A stretch of DNA of 64,000 bases from Cristatella mucedo (GCA_009760855.2 WPIO01000111.1:64001-128000); one strand, 5' to 3'. Numbered from the stretch's first letter, positions 10,616-22,600 are shown. The notes: generated by a model from the letters alone, not told the origin. A program made the numbers and translations.

Positions 10616-10745
10616 ATTCGTCCTTGACGTGCTTATGGGTGTTGATACTGTGCATGCTGCCACTAACCACATTTGCATGCTGACCCTGTGCATGTCACCC
10701 CTCACCATGTTATTCATGTTGTTTATCAAGCATGATATTGAGTTT

Positions 10746-11398
10746 TAAAGAGCTAGAACCTTACTTCCTAGGCTCAGAGTCTAGGGGCTAAGTGGCGATC
10801 GTAATCGGTCATGTTCCTTCCTTCGTGGTCCTCTTTTTTTTGTTACTGAGAACCGTGCGTCTGTTGACCAACGGTTTGTCTTGTGAGGTCTGCTGGTTTG
10901 GTTCGACTCTAGATATCGCTTTGGGTTGGGGTTCTATTATATCAGTGGTGTCCTCTGTTGGCATACAAGTACAGCATGCTGCCGCCTTCGCTTGTCACTG
11001 TAGCCATTTGAGGTCTGGGCGTCGGAGTGTATCGCGACAGGTTTATATAAGTTTCGTGCATAGACCCCCACGGTCTACATATGGAACTCGCCCCACCATG
11101 GCTACGGCCACTTTGTCCAGCCTCTATGATCAGGCTGAGTGTGAATGCATGTGCTTCGGCACTTGTGCATGTCTTCGTGCGCACTTATGTGTATGTCTAC
11201 ATGTGCGTTTGTGTGTCTCCACTGTGTAAACAAATCTCCAATAGGAACAAAGCTAAGCCTATATTAGCTGTCCTCATTTCGAAACTCTGTGTAGCGCACC
11301 AGGTGTAGTCTAAAGTTTGATTTTTAATTGAGAAGTCCAAAGCTCTACCGAACGGGTAGTAACTTTGCCTTTTTACGGTAGAAGTAAATAAATAAATA
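10746..11398. other. no recognisable gene
   Basis: There is an open frame of 145 aa at 10792-11229, but it is Cys/Val-rich low-complexity sequence over a TG-rich stretch and has no domain pattern. No repeat was recognised. Confidence 0.5.
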
Positions 11399-11400
11399 AA

Positions 11401-11567
11401 AACTAGCTGATTTAACAACCTCTTTTGTATAGCAACAGAAGAGCCTTAACAGCTATTACCACCGCTTCAGCAGAGATAAAGGATCACCCACTGCAGAATT
11501 CCAATCCCACGACCTTGGGACCGAGGTCGTGAAAAGCAACTGCCTTACCTAGTGTGCCATCACGAAT
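11401..11567 (-). mobile_element. tRNA-derived SINE
   Basis: Same family and orientation as 9773-9942, with a TTTA-type tail (plus-strand 'aaataaataaataaa' at about 11387-11400). The B-box complement is mutated ('attccaatccc') and the palindrome is imperfect. Confidence 0.75.
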
Positions 11568-11825
11568 GCCACTTGCATGCTTACCGATGCACAGTTTTGT
11601 GCATGCTAGCAGCAGATGGCCCTGATTTTTTCTTACGTGCATAGTCATGCCCGCCTGCACGTGATAGCTGTTTGCTTTTGAATGCTAGTCTAAAAAGGGT
11701 GCTGTCTGTGTATGCTAATTAACCCTGGCTCGTGATTATCACTCAGCTGGTCATATCGTGCCTGGATAGAGATTTATTGTTTTTAGGGTGCTAAGCAAAT
11801 TGATTACTAAGGTGAACTTGATTAA

Positions 11826-12374
11826 GTCTCGCTGACCTGCACTGGCTACCAGTCAAGCAACTGATTTACTTCAAGGTTTTGTCCCTCACTTTTAGGTCCC
11901 TTCATTCTATGGCTCCAGCCTATCTGTCAGATATACTACCCCATCAGGCCAAGCATCGTACCACCCGCTTTTCGGAATCCAACAGTGTAGAAATACCTCA
12001 TACAAACCTTAAATCCTTTGGAGACCGTGCATTTAGTTCATATGCTCCCAAAGCCTGGAACTCCCTCCCTACCTGTGTCAGAACATCCCCTGACCTGACC
12101 ACATTTAAAAGGAACCTGAAAACACACCTATTTAGGACAGCATTTAGTGGGTCCCTGTGATTCGTCCTTGATGTGCTTATGCGTGCTGACACTGTGCATG
12201 CTGCCACTAACCACATTTGCATGCTGACCCTGTGCATGCCACCCCTAACCATATTATTCATTTCGTTTGTTTTTTGAGCATGATTTTACCTACCATTCAA
12301 TTGCATTTCACTTTACAGCAAATGTAAAGCGCCTAGAGAGAGATTAAGTTCTCTGAGGGCGCTTTATCAAGTGA

Positions 12375-12406
<32 letters not shown>

Positions 12407-12408
12407 GT
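11826..12408 (+). mobile_element. LINE-A 5'-truncated copy
   Basis: It contains the last part of the ORF2 C-terminus (frame 11879-12160: 'LTFRSLHSMAPAYLSDILP', 'FSSYAPKAWNSLPTCVRTS'), the 3' UTR with 'gcatgctgccactaaccac' and the terminus 'ctctgagggcgctttatcaa' followed by (ATT)n. It is close in sequence to the copies at 15.4-15.95 kb and 57.2 kb, so it belongs to a young subfamily. Confidence 0.9.
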
Positions 12409-12590
12409 GCCTCTGCTTTTGCTTCCATTATCATACTTGTAAACCTCTGTTAAATGAACCGGAAGCTGCTGCTGATGTTGCACTATGCAGGCTCCTTCCT
12501 CATTGCAGCCGCAGCATGCCGCAGGGCCAATAGAAGCTTCAGGCCTGCGAACTCAGCATGCACCAGTGCTAGGAGGCCGTTGAGCTGACA

Positions 12591-13052
12591 ATGCGTCCAT
12601 TACGTGTTCACACTGCCACCACTCGACGGCTGACGTGCGACCAGTGCGGCATGTGCTTCGCGCACCTCAGCAGCCTGAGCAGACACACTTCTGCTCACAC
12701 TGGAAGGGAGAAGAGACACGAGTGCGATATGTGCGGCATGTGCTTTGCGCGGCCCAGCAGCCTAAAGCAGCACGTGCTCATTCACACAGGTGAGCGGCCG
12801 CACAAGTGCAACCAGTGCAGCGCACGTTTCAACGATCCCAGCAACCTGAAGCGGCACCGCCAGGTGCACACAGGCACACGGCCACATGTTTGCGACCAGT
12901 GCAGTGCCCGTTTCACGCAGCTTATCCATCTGAGGAGCCACAGGTGCCTGCATACAGGCGAGAAGCCGCATGCGTGCGACGAGTGTGGTGCGCGTTTCAA
13001 CGACCCCAGCAACCTGAAGAGGCATCGGCGCAAGCACAGCAACCCGAATTAG
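12591..13052 (+). CDS. C2H2 zinc-finger protein with five fingers
   Basis: The 153-aa frame is intact. Five consecutive C2H2 fingers have ligands at about C16/C19/H32/H36, C45/C48/H61/H65, C73/C76/H89/H93, C101/C104/H117/H121 and C129/C132/H145/H149. Linkers are TGEKP-like (TGERPHK, TGTRPHV, TGEKPHA; the first, TGREKRHE, is longer by one). Fingers 3 and 5 share the helix segment 'DPSNLKRHR'. Tandem fingers of this type bind DNA and usually act as nuclear transcription regulators. The ATG follows an in-frame upstream stop. GC content is higher than in neighbouring sequence. It could be a single-exon gene, one exon of a larger gene or a retrocopy; there is no effector domain such as KRAB or BTB. 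Confidence 0.85.
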   Translation: MRPLRVHTATTRRLTCDQCGMCFAHLSSLSRHTSAHTGREKRHECDMCGMCFARPSSLKQHVLIHTGERPHKCNQCSARFNDPSNLKRHRQVHTGTRPHVCDQCSARFTQLIHLRSHRCLHTGEKPHACDECGARFNDPSNLKRHRRKHSNPN

Positions 13053-13054
13053 GC

Positions 13055-14215
13055 CAGCGTAGCCTTTGAGTCAGGTACCAGTTGAAGGGGCGTTCAAAAG
13101 TCGGCAATGTCAGCACGGGCGAGAATTCTCTGCACGTACACGTGACTGGTGCATCAAGTGCCTCTCACAGAGGGGCAGTACATCGCGACGATTGAACAAT
13201 CAATGGCAAGGGCCAAGTCCAACGTGCCGAGCTGCAGCTTTAATATTTGACTACCCTGCTGCTGCTGCTGCTGATACAGATGCTGATGCAGTTGCTGCTT
13301 CGGCTGCATTCTTCTCTTTACCTCTTGTTCTCTATGAGGCCAGGCTTTGCCAGATTGCCTGTGACTGGAAGTGCAATTTCAGAAATAAAGCTCAAGATTA
13401 GTTCGCACTTGTCGCTCATGATTCTGATGAAGCCTACAGTGCATACTTGTTCATCCGTCCTCATAGGGCCGACTCCGATCAAGTTTTTGCGCTGGTATCA
13501 GGCCTACACTATCTACTTTTAGTGGAGCTCCCTTTGTCTGAAGTTACTATCCTATCTGGCTGCCACATTTTAAGACACACAAGAGCTAGCCTCTGGCTAT
13601 CAATAATCAGCCTTCTTATTAGAAATCTTTTGGTGATTGTAGTCTGTGGTGACCTCAGATCCAACATGAGTCTGGAAATTGCTTCTGTCACCACTTTTTA
13701 TGATACAAGTACCAGAGAACTTTTCTGTTTTGTTCCTGCATATCTTCTAGCCTCGGCATGATGAAGTGCATGTAATGATGAGAGATCCTACCCTGTGGCC
13801 CTGCACTTCCTCTTGTTCGCTTTAGCATGTTGGCCTTGACATGATAGTTGTTTGCTTTTCCTTGACCATTTAGACATGATAGTGTGAATGTAAAGGCCGT
13901 TTTGTTATTGATTCTTTTGCAGCGTGGTATAGCCCATTGATAGAGGTGAAGTTCTCGTATAATGGTATACAAATGACCTATAGTTAGAGCTACTTGGTTG
14001 TGTTGTTTCGGCAAATCGGCAGCTAAAAAAAGAACTTTGAAATCACTGGGTCAGACCAGTTCAGCTTGCAACTCTGGCTCTTGATCATCTAACTATGCAG
14101 GTGCTGCCCTGACATGGATCCCCGCCACAGTCAACAGGTAGCTGGGGGCCAGTTTCCACAGGACTCTCCGGCTTTACCTCGGCTATCCCTATCCTGTTCA
14201 CCACCCTACAATGCT
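13055..14215. other. no recognisable gene
   Basis: A short (GCT)n tract lies at about 13257-13290. Open frames of 90-110 aa on both strands (for example 13447-13761 plus, 13688-14014 minus) show no domain pattern. The stretch may include the 3' UTR of the zinc-finger gene ('aataaa' at about 13383). Confidence 0.5.
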
Positions 14216-14219
14216 CCGA

Positions 14220-15953
14220 CTTTATCATGACAAAGCTAAGCACCACCCAGCAGGATGCCACTCCTCAATGCCAGGCAATGCTTAATGCCCAATTTCGATA
14301 GCTGGTCACAAAAGCTGTAGTGAGGCCACTTCTCAAGAAAACTGCACTTGACCAAGAGAACTTGAGCAACTACCGTCCAGTCTCCCTTCTACCATTCCTA
14401 TCAAAGACACTCGAACGGGTCGTGGCAGACCAGCTGAACTCGTATATCGAAACCTCACACCTTGCTAGTAAGTTCCAGTCTGGCTTTAGAGCTAATCACT
14501 CCACAGAGTCAGCATTGCTTAGGGTATACAACGACCTACTTAGGAATGCAGACATGGGTAGAGTGTCTCTGCTTGTTTTGCTTGATCTTTAGGCAGCTTT
14601 AGATGCCATCGATCACAAAGTTCTTCTAGAGCGCCTCTCATCTCGCCTGGGCATCACTGGCACTGCTCTGCAGTGGTTTAGGTCCAATCTCAGTAGGAGA
14701 TTATAGAGTATTGACGTGAATGGACAAAGATCATCTGAAGTACCTCTGAAATATGGAGTACCTCAGGGCTCAGTGCTAGGTCCGGTTCTTTTCACGGTTT
14801 ATACTCTCCCTCTTGCTGATGTGATTGCCAAGCACAATCTAAGCTTTCACTTCTATGCGGATGACACTCACTTGTACCTTTGCTTCGATCCCTCCCAGCC
14901 TTCGAGCACCTCAAATTCTCTCAACTCACTTGCTGCATGCATTGATGACATCAGCACATGGATGGCAGCAAATTTTCCAAAAACTTAACGATGATAAAAC
15001 TAACTTACTAGTTATGGGCAAACCCAGTGTGATCCAGAGATTGGAAAGGCTGACTCTCAAAATTGGCTCTGCGAGCATATCTCCCCAGTTGAATCAGCTC
15101 GAAATCTAGGTGTCATATTCCAAAGCGACCTCTCGTTAGACGACCATATCAGCTCCACAGTCAAATCCGCCTATTTTCAGCTTCATAACATTGCTAAAAT
15201 TTGGGCCTGTTTAGATAAAAATACCACGTCCAAGTTGGTCCATGCATTCGTGACATCTCGTCTCGACTTCTGCAACTCACTGCTCACTGGCATACCAGCA
15301 TGTGCGATCAGGCGATTGCAGCTGGTGCAAAACTCTGCAGCTAGGCTTGTCTGTCGTGAGCGTCACAGTTGCCACATTACTCCACTTCTCGCCGACCTGC
15401 ACTGGCTACCAGTCAAGCAACGGATTGACTTCAAGGTTTTGTCCCTCACTTTTAGGTCCCTTCATTCTATGGCTCCAGCCTATCTGTCAGATATACTACC
15501 CAATCAGGCTAAGCATCGTACCACCCGCTTTTCGGAATCCAACAGTCAAGAAATACCTCATACAAACCTTAAATCCTTTGGAGACCGTGCATTTAGTTCA
15601 TATGCTCCCAAAGCCTGGAACTGCCTCCCGACCTGCGGCAGAACATCCCCTGACCTGACCACATTTAAAAGGAACCTAAAAACACACCTATGTAGGACAG
15701 CATTTAGTGGGTCCCTGTGATTCGTCCTTGATGTGCTTATGCGTGCTGACACTGTGCATGCTGCCACTAATCACATTTGCATGCCGACCCTGTGCATGTC
15801 ACCCCTAACCATATTATTAATTTCGTTTGTTTTTTCAAGCATGATTTTACTTACCATTCAATTGCATTTCACTTTACAGCAAATGTAAAGCGCCTAGAGA
15901 GAGATTAAGTTCTCTGAGGGCGCTTTATCAAGTGAATTATTATTATTATTATA
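14220..15953 (+). mobile_element. LINE-A copy, RT to 3' end
   Basis: RT starts near 'aagctgtagtgaggccactt' (frame 14320-14592: 'YRPVSLLPFLSKTLERVVAD', 'RANHSTESALLRVYNDLL'). A TAG at about 14590 falls inside motif A, replacing the codon after 'LLVLLDL'. RT resumes in frame 14716-14988 with 'GVPQGSVLGPVLF' and 'FHFYADDTHLYL', frameshifts at about 14980, and stops after 'LEI'. The C-terminal frame 15235-15720 is intact. The 3' terminus ends in (ATT)n at 15937-15952. Confidence 0.9.
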
Positions 15954-15959
15954 GCGTTC

Positions 15960-16385
15960 CTCAGACAATCCACACTAACCGTTCGTCTCGTGTACTACCT
16001 GACTGTCACTCCAGTCCTTCACCTGTCCGCCATCGTTCTCATCTTGCACCACGGTCGTGTGCGAGTTCCGGCAGTTTTTCTCCATTCGACTCCACGTTGC
16101 AACTCTCCAGTTGGCTACCTCGAATACTCGCTATTTGAAACTAAGTCTTTCTCTTGATTTACTGCTAATCGCTGTCTTGTCACTTGCTGTTTGTCTTCTG
16201 GACTAAAAACTATTTCAACCTTCGCGAAAGGGCCTGTGGTCCACTCCCATACTTTTGGTCGTTTGTCTTGCTTGGCTGAGCCGAAAGCCTCAGCTGCACA
16301 CAGCCCATGCCATAGCTGTGGCACGTGGCCTTGCACTGCCATTCTCACTTGTCACCCAACCAATCTCCATTCCGTGTGTTAGATA
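15960..16385. other. no recognisable gene
   Basis: Open frames of 60-77 aa on both strands lack domain patterns. No repeat was identified. Confidence 0.4.
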
Positions 16386-16389
16386 CCTT

Positions 16390-16585
16390 TGAGCAATCAA
16401 ATTGCACTTCTAACGGCTCTGAGTGTTTTCTTGTGTGCTTTTGCATGCTTGTCTAAGCTTGACAACTTGCTTGTTGTTAACTCATGGTTACTGCTGCTGT
16501 TACAGCGAGCTGTGAAGCGCCTAGACAGAGATTTGGTTCTCTGATGGCACTATACAAAGGACCTAATAAAACTAATAATACATCT
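16390..16585 (+). mobile_element. diverged LINE-A-like 3' end
   Basis: The 3' part reads 'gtgaagcgcctagacagaga', then 'ggttctctgatggcactata', a variant of the L2-type terminus, ending in AATAAA-like repeats instead of (ATT)n. Confidence 0.55.
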
Positions 16586-16849
16586 GCATAGCAGACCAAG
16601 AGAACTGAATCTCTATTTTGGAACTTTTCATATTCTGGTGAGAAAGCTTGTCAATTAGTAAGTAATAGAATGTACAGTGTCAGCAGAAAGTAAGAGCACC
16701 AAGAATAAATCGCAATGGTCTTAGCAAATAACGTAAGGAATGGAAAGGATTCTGCTTCCGTGAAAATGTTAATTCTAGGAGTAACGTGACGTCGGTCAGA
16801 AGTGAGGTTTCAGCTCAAGGAGTAAAATCATTGATGGCTCACTTTTCAA

Positions 16850-17150
16850 CTGGTTTTTAGGTTAATTGTAGGCATGGCTAAGCAGATTGAGTTAAACAAG
16901 TGGATGGTACGATCATTAGCCTGATTGGGAAGCATAATTTTTAATCTAGTTATCGAATTTAGAAACCTAAGAGGACTAGGAAAACGTTGAAGTCGATAGG
17001 CTGCATGAAAGGGAAGCCAGTGCAGGTCAGAGACAAACAGCGAAATGCTGCGATTGTTGATTTCACGATTGACAGCCCCTATCTGCTGAGTTTTGCACCA
17101 ACTCAAAGTCTCTTTGCAAAGGTGGGAAGTACAAGTCAAGTTACACAAGT
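16850..17150 (-). mobile_element. diverged LINE-A ORF2 C-terminal fragment
   Basis: The minus-strand frame shows the L2 C-terminal pattern in decayed form: 'LSWCKTQQIGAV', 'SDLHWLPFHAAYRLQ', 'MLPNQANDRTIHLFNS'. It is much older than the copies at 12 and 15 kb. Confidence 0.6.
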
Positions 17151-17449
17151 CGAGACTGGTTGTTTGTATGGATCAGCTTGGTTGTAGTATGCATATCTAA
17201 GCAGGTCGGTATTTTTGCATGGCTGGTGCAAGGCTGAAAGTGTGACGACTTCAGATTCCACGTGCAGACTCGACGAGTACTAGTTAACCGACTACCAGAG
17301 TCCATGAGAGTCTTTGCCCATCTTGTCCCAAGTCCGAGGGCATACCGAGGCCAAGCTGGCAGATCCAGCCGCTAAGCTTATCACGTTACTTAATTACACT
17401 CACTGTAGTTATAATTAGCCATGGTGAGTCATTAATGCCCATTGAAATG

Positions 17450-17720
17450 GATGAATTGCTGTTGTATAATTCATTTTTATAGCCCCCTGAAGAGAACTTC
17501 ATCTCCATTCAGGCACTTCACATTTGCCACAGGGCTCGAGCCTACTACCATGGCCATCGAATACTTTCACCTTGACCTTGCTTGGAGCGAGCATCCTCTC
17601 CTTGTGCTTTTGGATGTCACGGGTTCGACTCCCACTGATGGACAGACATCTTTCTTTGCTTTTGGTGCTTCTGATTGAGAGTTTCATCCTAGCCAGAACT
17701 AGGATTACGGTTGAACTACA
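17450..17720 (-). mobile_element. possible SINE with L2-type tail
   Basis: 'ccctgaagagaacttcatct' and 'ccattcaggcacttcacatt' are the reverse complement of an L2-type terminus. It resembles the SINE at 54768-54906, but the tRNA-like head is not clear here. Confidence 0.35.
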
Positions 17721-18152
17721 CATATTTAGGGCAAGACGGATCGGGCTCGTTTCCGATGCGAAGCACTGAATTTTAGCACATCACTTCAAAGCTGGGCTAG
17801 TGGCCGAGACATCCTATTTGCGTCCGAAATGCAGCCACCATGCACGCCAAGCCTAGCTATTCCAGTAACGCAGCTCAATGTGAGCAAGCTGCACTGCTTC
17901 AACTAAGGTGCACGGCCCTAGTCACACCCGTTCCGCTAAGTTGTAAGTGTATACGTTCACTCTTTAAGATGGAGTCACGATACACAGAGCCAGAAAGGCA
18001 TAGATTCAAACGGTGCGGCTCTATGGGTAAATGGTTCTGAATTGCCACTAAGAGACCGCTAGTCGAACAACTTTTTTCTCTGCTCTCAAAAATCCTACGA
18101 ATTGTGTGCCAATTTTGGCTGGGCGTTGCTGCTCTAAAAAGGAGGCTGAGAG

Positions 18153-18184
18153 GTTTTCCTACATGCTGGGGCATGTAGGAAAAC
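18153..18184. repeat. perfect hairpin, 14-bp stem and 4-nt loop
   Basis: The arm GTTTTCCTACATGC (18153-18166) and its exact complement (18171-18184) are separated by TGGG. Confidence 0.95.
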
Positions 18185-18312
18185 TGTGTATATTTTTAGC
18201 AACCTGATTGACATTCTTCTTTTACAGCATGTGAAAAGTGCTTACAAAGAGGTTCAGTTCTCTCAGGTTGCTATGAAAATGCATCATTATTATTATTACT
18301 ATTCTTATTCTT
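18180..18312 (+). mobile_element. diverged LINE-A-like 3' end
   Basis: 'acagcatgtgaaaagtgctt', 'cagttctctcaggttgctat' and a final (ATT)n-like stretch give an old L2-type terminus. Confidence 0.5.
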
Positions 18313-18389
18313 ACTAATAATAAGACAAAAGCCAACAAGTTGCGAGTGAAATTGTAGACCTGTATGCTAATGCACACTTGAATGACGTA

Positions 18390-18880
18390 ATAAAGTTCTT
18401 AAGCTGACCCACAAAGCCCGCCACGGTTTGGCTCCTCCATACCTAGCTGAACTGCTGCAACAGTGTCATCCTCTTCGTGCCCTCAGGTCCTGTATAGACA
18501 AATAATTAGCTGTTCCATTCCTTTGCTTAAAGACAGTTGGCGACAGAAGCTTTAGCTCTGCATGTCCTAGACTGTGGAACTCGCTTCCACAATTCTTATG
18601 CAACGGCAACTACTCTCCTACTGCCGACAATGGCTCATCCTTTTCAGAGGCCCTGAGCTGCTACTTCCATGCTGCTCACTACCTCAACTGCTCTTCTGAC
18701 TCTGCTATGCTTCCCACTTTCTCTTTGATGCGTAAGACGAAGTCTGTTGGCTACCGAATGCGTACCAAAAGCCGCTTAGGCTGTGAGTGCGCTATACAAA
18801 ATTCTCCTGCGTAACACCCACATGGTCTTCATGACTTTGTGGAGTTTACAGACGGAGATACATTACGTTATATTACATTG
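18390..18880 (+). mobile_element. LINE-B 5'-truncated copy
   Basis: It aligns with 4740-5215 over its whole length, from 'gttcttaagctgacccacaa' to 'gagatacattacgttatatt'. The coding frame has stops, including one at 'agacaaataattagctg'. Confidence 0.8.
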
Positions 18881-19329
18881 TCACAGGATTTCAAGACTTG
18901 CAGGTGGTATTGTAAACATACAGGCGTCGAGGCTGGTGTGAATGCATTATAAGTGTGACTGGCCTTTCAACACCATAGGCAAAATTATCTTCTGTTGAGG
19001 CTTAGCTACTGCTTTGACCTTAGTCCTGGGTGACTAACACGTAGGAAGGCACGAAGCCAATCAGTGGGATAGTTGGGGTCGCTACTGTAACCACAGTTCA
19101 ACCTAAGCTACTGCAACAGGAGATCGCTATAGAAGTCAGGGGTCCAGCTATCTTCTCACAAGACCACCCTCCCAGTGACCGGGGCATGGACTTGGCATCC
19201 CGTGGGACAGACGATCTATCAGCATAGGCTCAGATCATATTGTTCAACCAATTGAGGCCGAGCTGGCAGAGGGCGGAGTCAGTAGTTGTCCCCCCACTCC
19301 ACTCTGCGTGCTACGTTCGCCCAGCTTGC

Positions 19330-19367
19330 AAAAAGCTAGCTAGGCAAGCACGCCTAGCTAGCTTTTT
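19330..19367. repeat. perfect hairpin, 16-bp stem and 6-nt loop
   Basis: AAAAAGCTAGCTAGGC (19330-19345) is followed by AAGCAC and the exact complement (19352-19367). It ends 78 bp before the left terminal repeat of the virus-like element. Confidence 0.97.
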
Positions 19368-19445
19368 CTAGTCTTCTAGCCTCTAACGTCGTCAGGTCTT
19401 TCAGGTTATTTCGTTAGGATTCGAGCATCGACAGAAAGCACACGC

Positions 19446-19565
19446 TGTTGTAAGAAAAGTACCCTTTTAGGCAATTCCCCAATTAGGACACCTCATGTTC
19501 ACTACGTTCACATTCGATGTCCTAAAAAGGAAATTGTCCTAAAAGTGTACTTTTCCTCCAACACT
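19446..19565 (+). repeat. left terminal inverted repeat
   Basis: It starts TGTTGTAAGAAAAGTACCC and ends CCTCCAACACT, complementary to 32491-32602 apart from a 9-bp insertion near 'gttcactacgttcac' and a few changes. It contains two exact inner boxes GTCCTAAAA (19519-19527 and 19536-19544) and two decayed outer boxes, near 19464 and 19481, in the opposite sense. Confidence 0.95.
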
Positions 19566-19616
19566 ACAGATTTTGTCCTTTGCTTTTTTATTTGAACATA
19601 AATCTACTTAGTATAT

Positions 19617-22600
19617 ATGTACCGAAGAAGTCCTCAAAAGGAAAACTCTTTTTACAGTGAGTCAAGAAGACTAATGAATATTGATGTCATAACTCCTACT
19701 AAAAGTATTGCTTCTAGGCTTCATAAGTTTAAATTAGATTTTGTTGGAGCAAGTGGAAAACATGAAAGATATATTCTTAAAGGAAGAGACATTCTGCAAC
19801 TGAAATTGATGATTTCTTTAATAGTATAATACCAAGTTATAATAATGTGTTAAAAGAAGTAACAACTAGATTTTCTTCATTTAAATTACAAACAAAGGTT
19901 TCAATTCATTCATATCACAGTCAAACTGACACACATTCACATAGTGTTGTAACAGGTTGGAAGTTAGTTGCAGTTGCTAAAAGATCTGATTATACTAATA
20001 TTATTAAAGACCAATTAAAATCTTTAAAGGAATCAATAGATAAAATGATTGACAAGAATCCTGGTTCTGGTTGGAGGCTAATAGGTGTAAAACGTCTTGA
20101 GATTAATGTTAGTGAATATATTATTAGAGCTGGTTCGTCTTATTTACCACTACCAACTGGTTTAGTAAAGAAGCGCTGCTGTGTTAATATAAAGAATAAA
20201 GATAAATATTGTGCTTTATGGTGTGTATTAAGATTCCTACATCCTGTAAGTGTGCATCCAGAGAGACACATTGATTTAATTAATATATTAAGAAGTTATT
20301 ATCAAGAACTAAATGAAGCTCTTTCACAACTTGAATGGCCACTCAAAGTAATCGATGTTAAAAAGCTTGGTAAACTATTTAATGTTAGTATAAATGTTTA
20401 CGAATATAATGACAAATCAGGTGTATATCCTCTAAAAATTGTATCAAGAAAATTAGAGGTTCCAGATAGGCATATTAATCTCCTGCTGATAACCAAATCC
20501 GAAAAAAGTCATTATGTGTTGATAAAGAATTTCAGTGGTCTCTGTAGAACATCTATTAAAGGAGGATCAGTATTTTATTGCCATAGGTGTATTGAAAAAT
20601 TATTTTCAGATGTGGATTTTCAGAATCACTTAAATTTATGTAAAGGTCTCAACTCTAGTTATTCCAAATTAAAAATGACTGGTATTGTTGAAAATAAGAA
20701 AACAGGACGAACAAAGGCTACTACACTTTTAAGTTTTAGTGACCACACATAACTTATTAAGTCTCCATACGTTTGTTATGCGGATTTTGAGAGTTTGAAT
20801 GTAAAGACATGTGATGTTTGTTATGAAAGTATAGTATCTAAAAATATCAATCCAACTTATTGCAATAGTAAATTAACAACGGGTAAATGTAGTGATACAT
20901 GTACTAATATATATTACAAGTCCCATGTGGTTCATGTGCTAATATTGTTTATATTAATGGAAATGTTATAGATAGGTTTTTGAACAGAGGGAAAAATTGT
21001 TTTGAACTACTATTAGAATGTAGAATTAATACTTCTAAGGAATTAAAAAATAAGCTATTAAATCACGTTGAAGCACCTATTATTTTTGATTCTGATATTA
21101 ATAAGCAATTTGAAGATTCTACAAAATGTTGGATTTGTACAAAAGAATTTAATGATGTAAATGGAAAGTTTAAAGTAAGAGATAATTGCCATTTTACAGG
21201 TAAGTTTAGAGGAGCAGCACATAAACTTTGTAATTCACTTGTTAGATTCAAAAAAATTAGCTGGAAACTTCCAATCTTTATTCACAACTTGAAAGGGTAT
21301 GATTCTCATTTGATTGTAAAAGGAATGTCAGCATTTGGTCTTGATTGTAAGCCTGTTGCACATAATATGGAGAGTTATATGTCAATGTCATTTGAGAATT
21401 TCGAGTTTAAAGATTCTTTTAATTTTATGAATAATAGTTTAAGTGATATTGTTACTTCATTAAAGAAAGCAAATTCAAACTTTGACATTACAATTGGTGT
21501 CTTTAAAACATTATATCCAGACATTGATGTTAATGTTCTCAAAGATGCTATAACAAGAAAAGGAGGTTATCCTTACGAGTATATGGATTCTTTTGATAAA
21601 TTCAATGAAAACAAAATTCCAGAGATCAAAGCATTCAATAGTAAACTTACTTTTGATAGAGGTATTACTACTGAAGACTATGAACATGCATTAAATGTAT
21701 TTAAACTTTTAACATTAAAGATTTAGGAGATTACCAGGATATTTATTTATATGCAGATGTTACACTTCTTGCTGACTCTTACGAAGCATATAGAAACAGT
21801 TTTATTGAATTGTTTAAACAAGATCCTGCTCATTATCTATCTGCACCACATTATGCATGGTCTTGTACTTTGTTTTATACCAAATGTACTATAAATTTAT
21901 TAGGTAAAAAGGAAAGAGACTTACAACTATATCAAAAGTTTAAAGAATCAATAAGAGGTGGTGTCTGTCAAGTAAGTAAAAGACTTTGTAAGGCTAGTGA
22001 CAATAATCATATTATGTACTGGGATGCAACAAGTTTATATCCAACTATTATGATGTGGCACTTACCTATTTCAGAACCTGTTGAAGATGATTTAAGTAAT
22101 TGGTCACTTGAAAAAATAATGTCACTACCCGAAGATTCTGAAACAGGAATATTTGTCTTATGTGATTTAGAGTATCCAAAGGAATTACATGATTTGCATA
22201 CTGATTATCCACTTTGTCCTGAAAGTAGGGTTGCTGATACTTCCGAGTTTTCAAGATACCAACAAAAGTTTTCATCAGGCCCAAGTACTGTACCAAAGTT
22301 GATTTGTGATTTTAATAATAAAAATAATTATCTAACACACTACACGTACTTTCAATTTGTTGTTAGTACAGGTTTGATTCCAAGTAAAATACATAAAGTA
22401 TATAAATTCAATCAAGAACCTTGGGCAAAACCATTCATTGATATATGTGCAGTTAAAAAGATTGAATTTGAACGTAAAGGTGATAGTTTCAAAAGAAATC
22501 TGTATTAAGGTTTTATGTGTCAAATCTTTGGAAAGACATGTGAGAACGTAGAAAACAGAACTTGTGTTAGGTTAGTATATACAGGGACTGATAAGAGTGA

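Larger units (their letters stand above)
9735..10745 (+). mobile_element. LINE-A C-terminal fragment with nested SINE and LINE-B tail
   Basis: LINE-A sequence starts with 'gcacgaaatctaggtgtcat', is interrupted at 9773-9942 by a SINE, resumes with 'gacctttcgttagacgacc', and runs through the ORF2 C-terminus (frame 10070-10477). At 10531-10615 a LINE-B tail block (from 'aaactctcctgtgtaacacc' to 'tacattacattacatt') is embedded, after which LINE-A sequence ('cgtccttgacgtgcttat') resumes. The coding frame is broken. Confidence 0.85.

Noticed and set aside
10792-11229. 145-aa plus-strand ORF
   Set aside because: TG-rich low-complexity sequence with an irregular Cys/Val composition and no domain pattern.
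13447-13761. 104-aa plus-strand ORF downstream of the zinc-finger gene
   Set aside because: No domain, no repeat support and overlapping minus-strand ORFs of similar length.
18153-18184. Rho-independent terminator
   Set aside because: Strong hairpin, but the context is an animal genome with retroelement 3' ends; no bacterial gene nearby.
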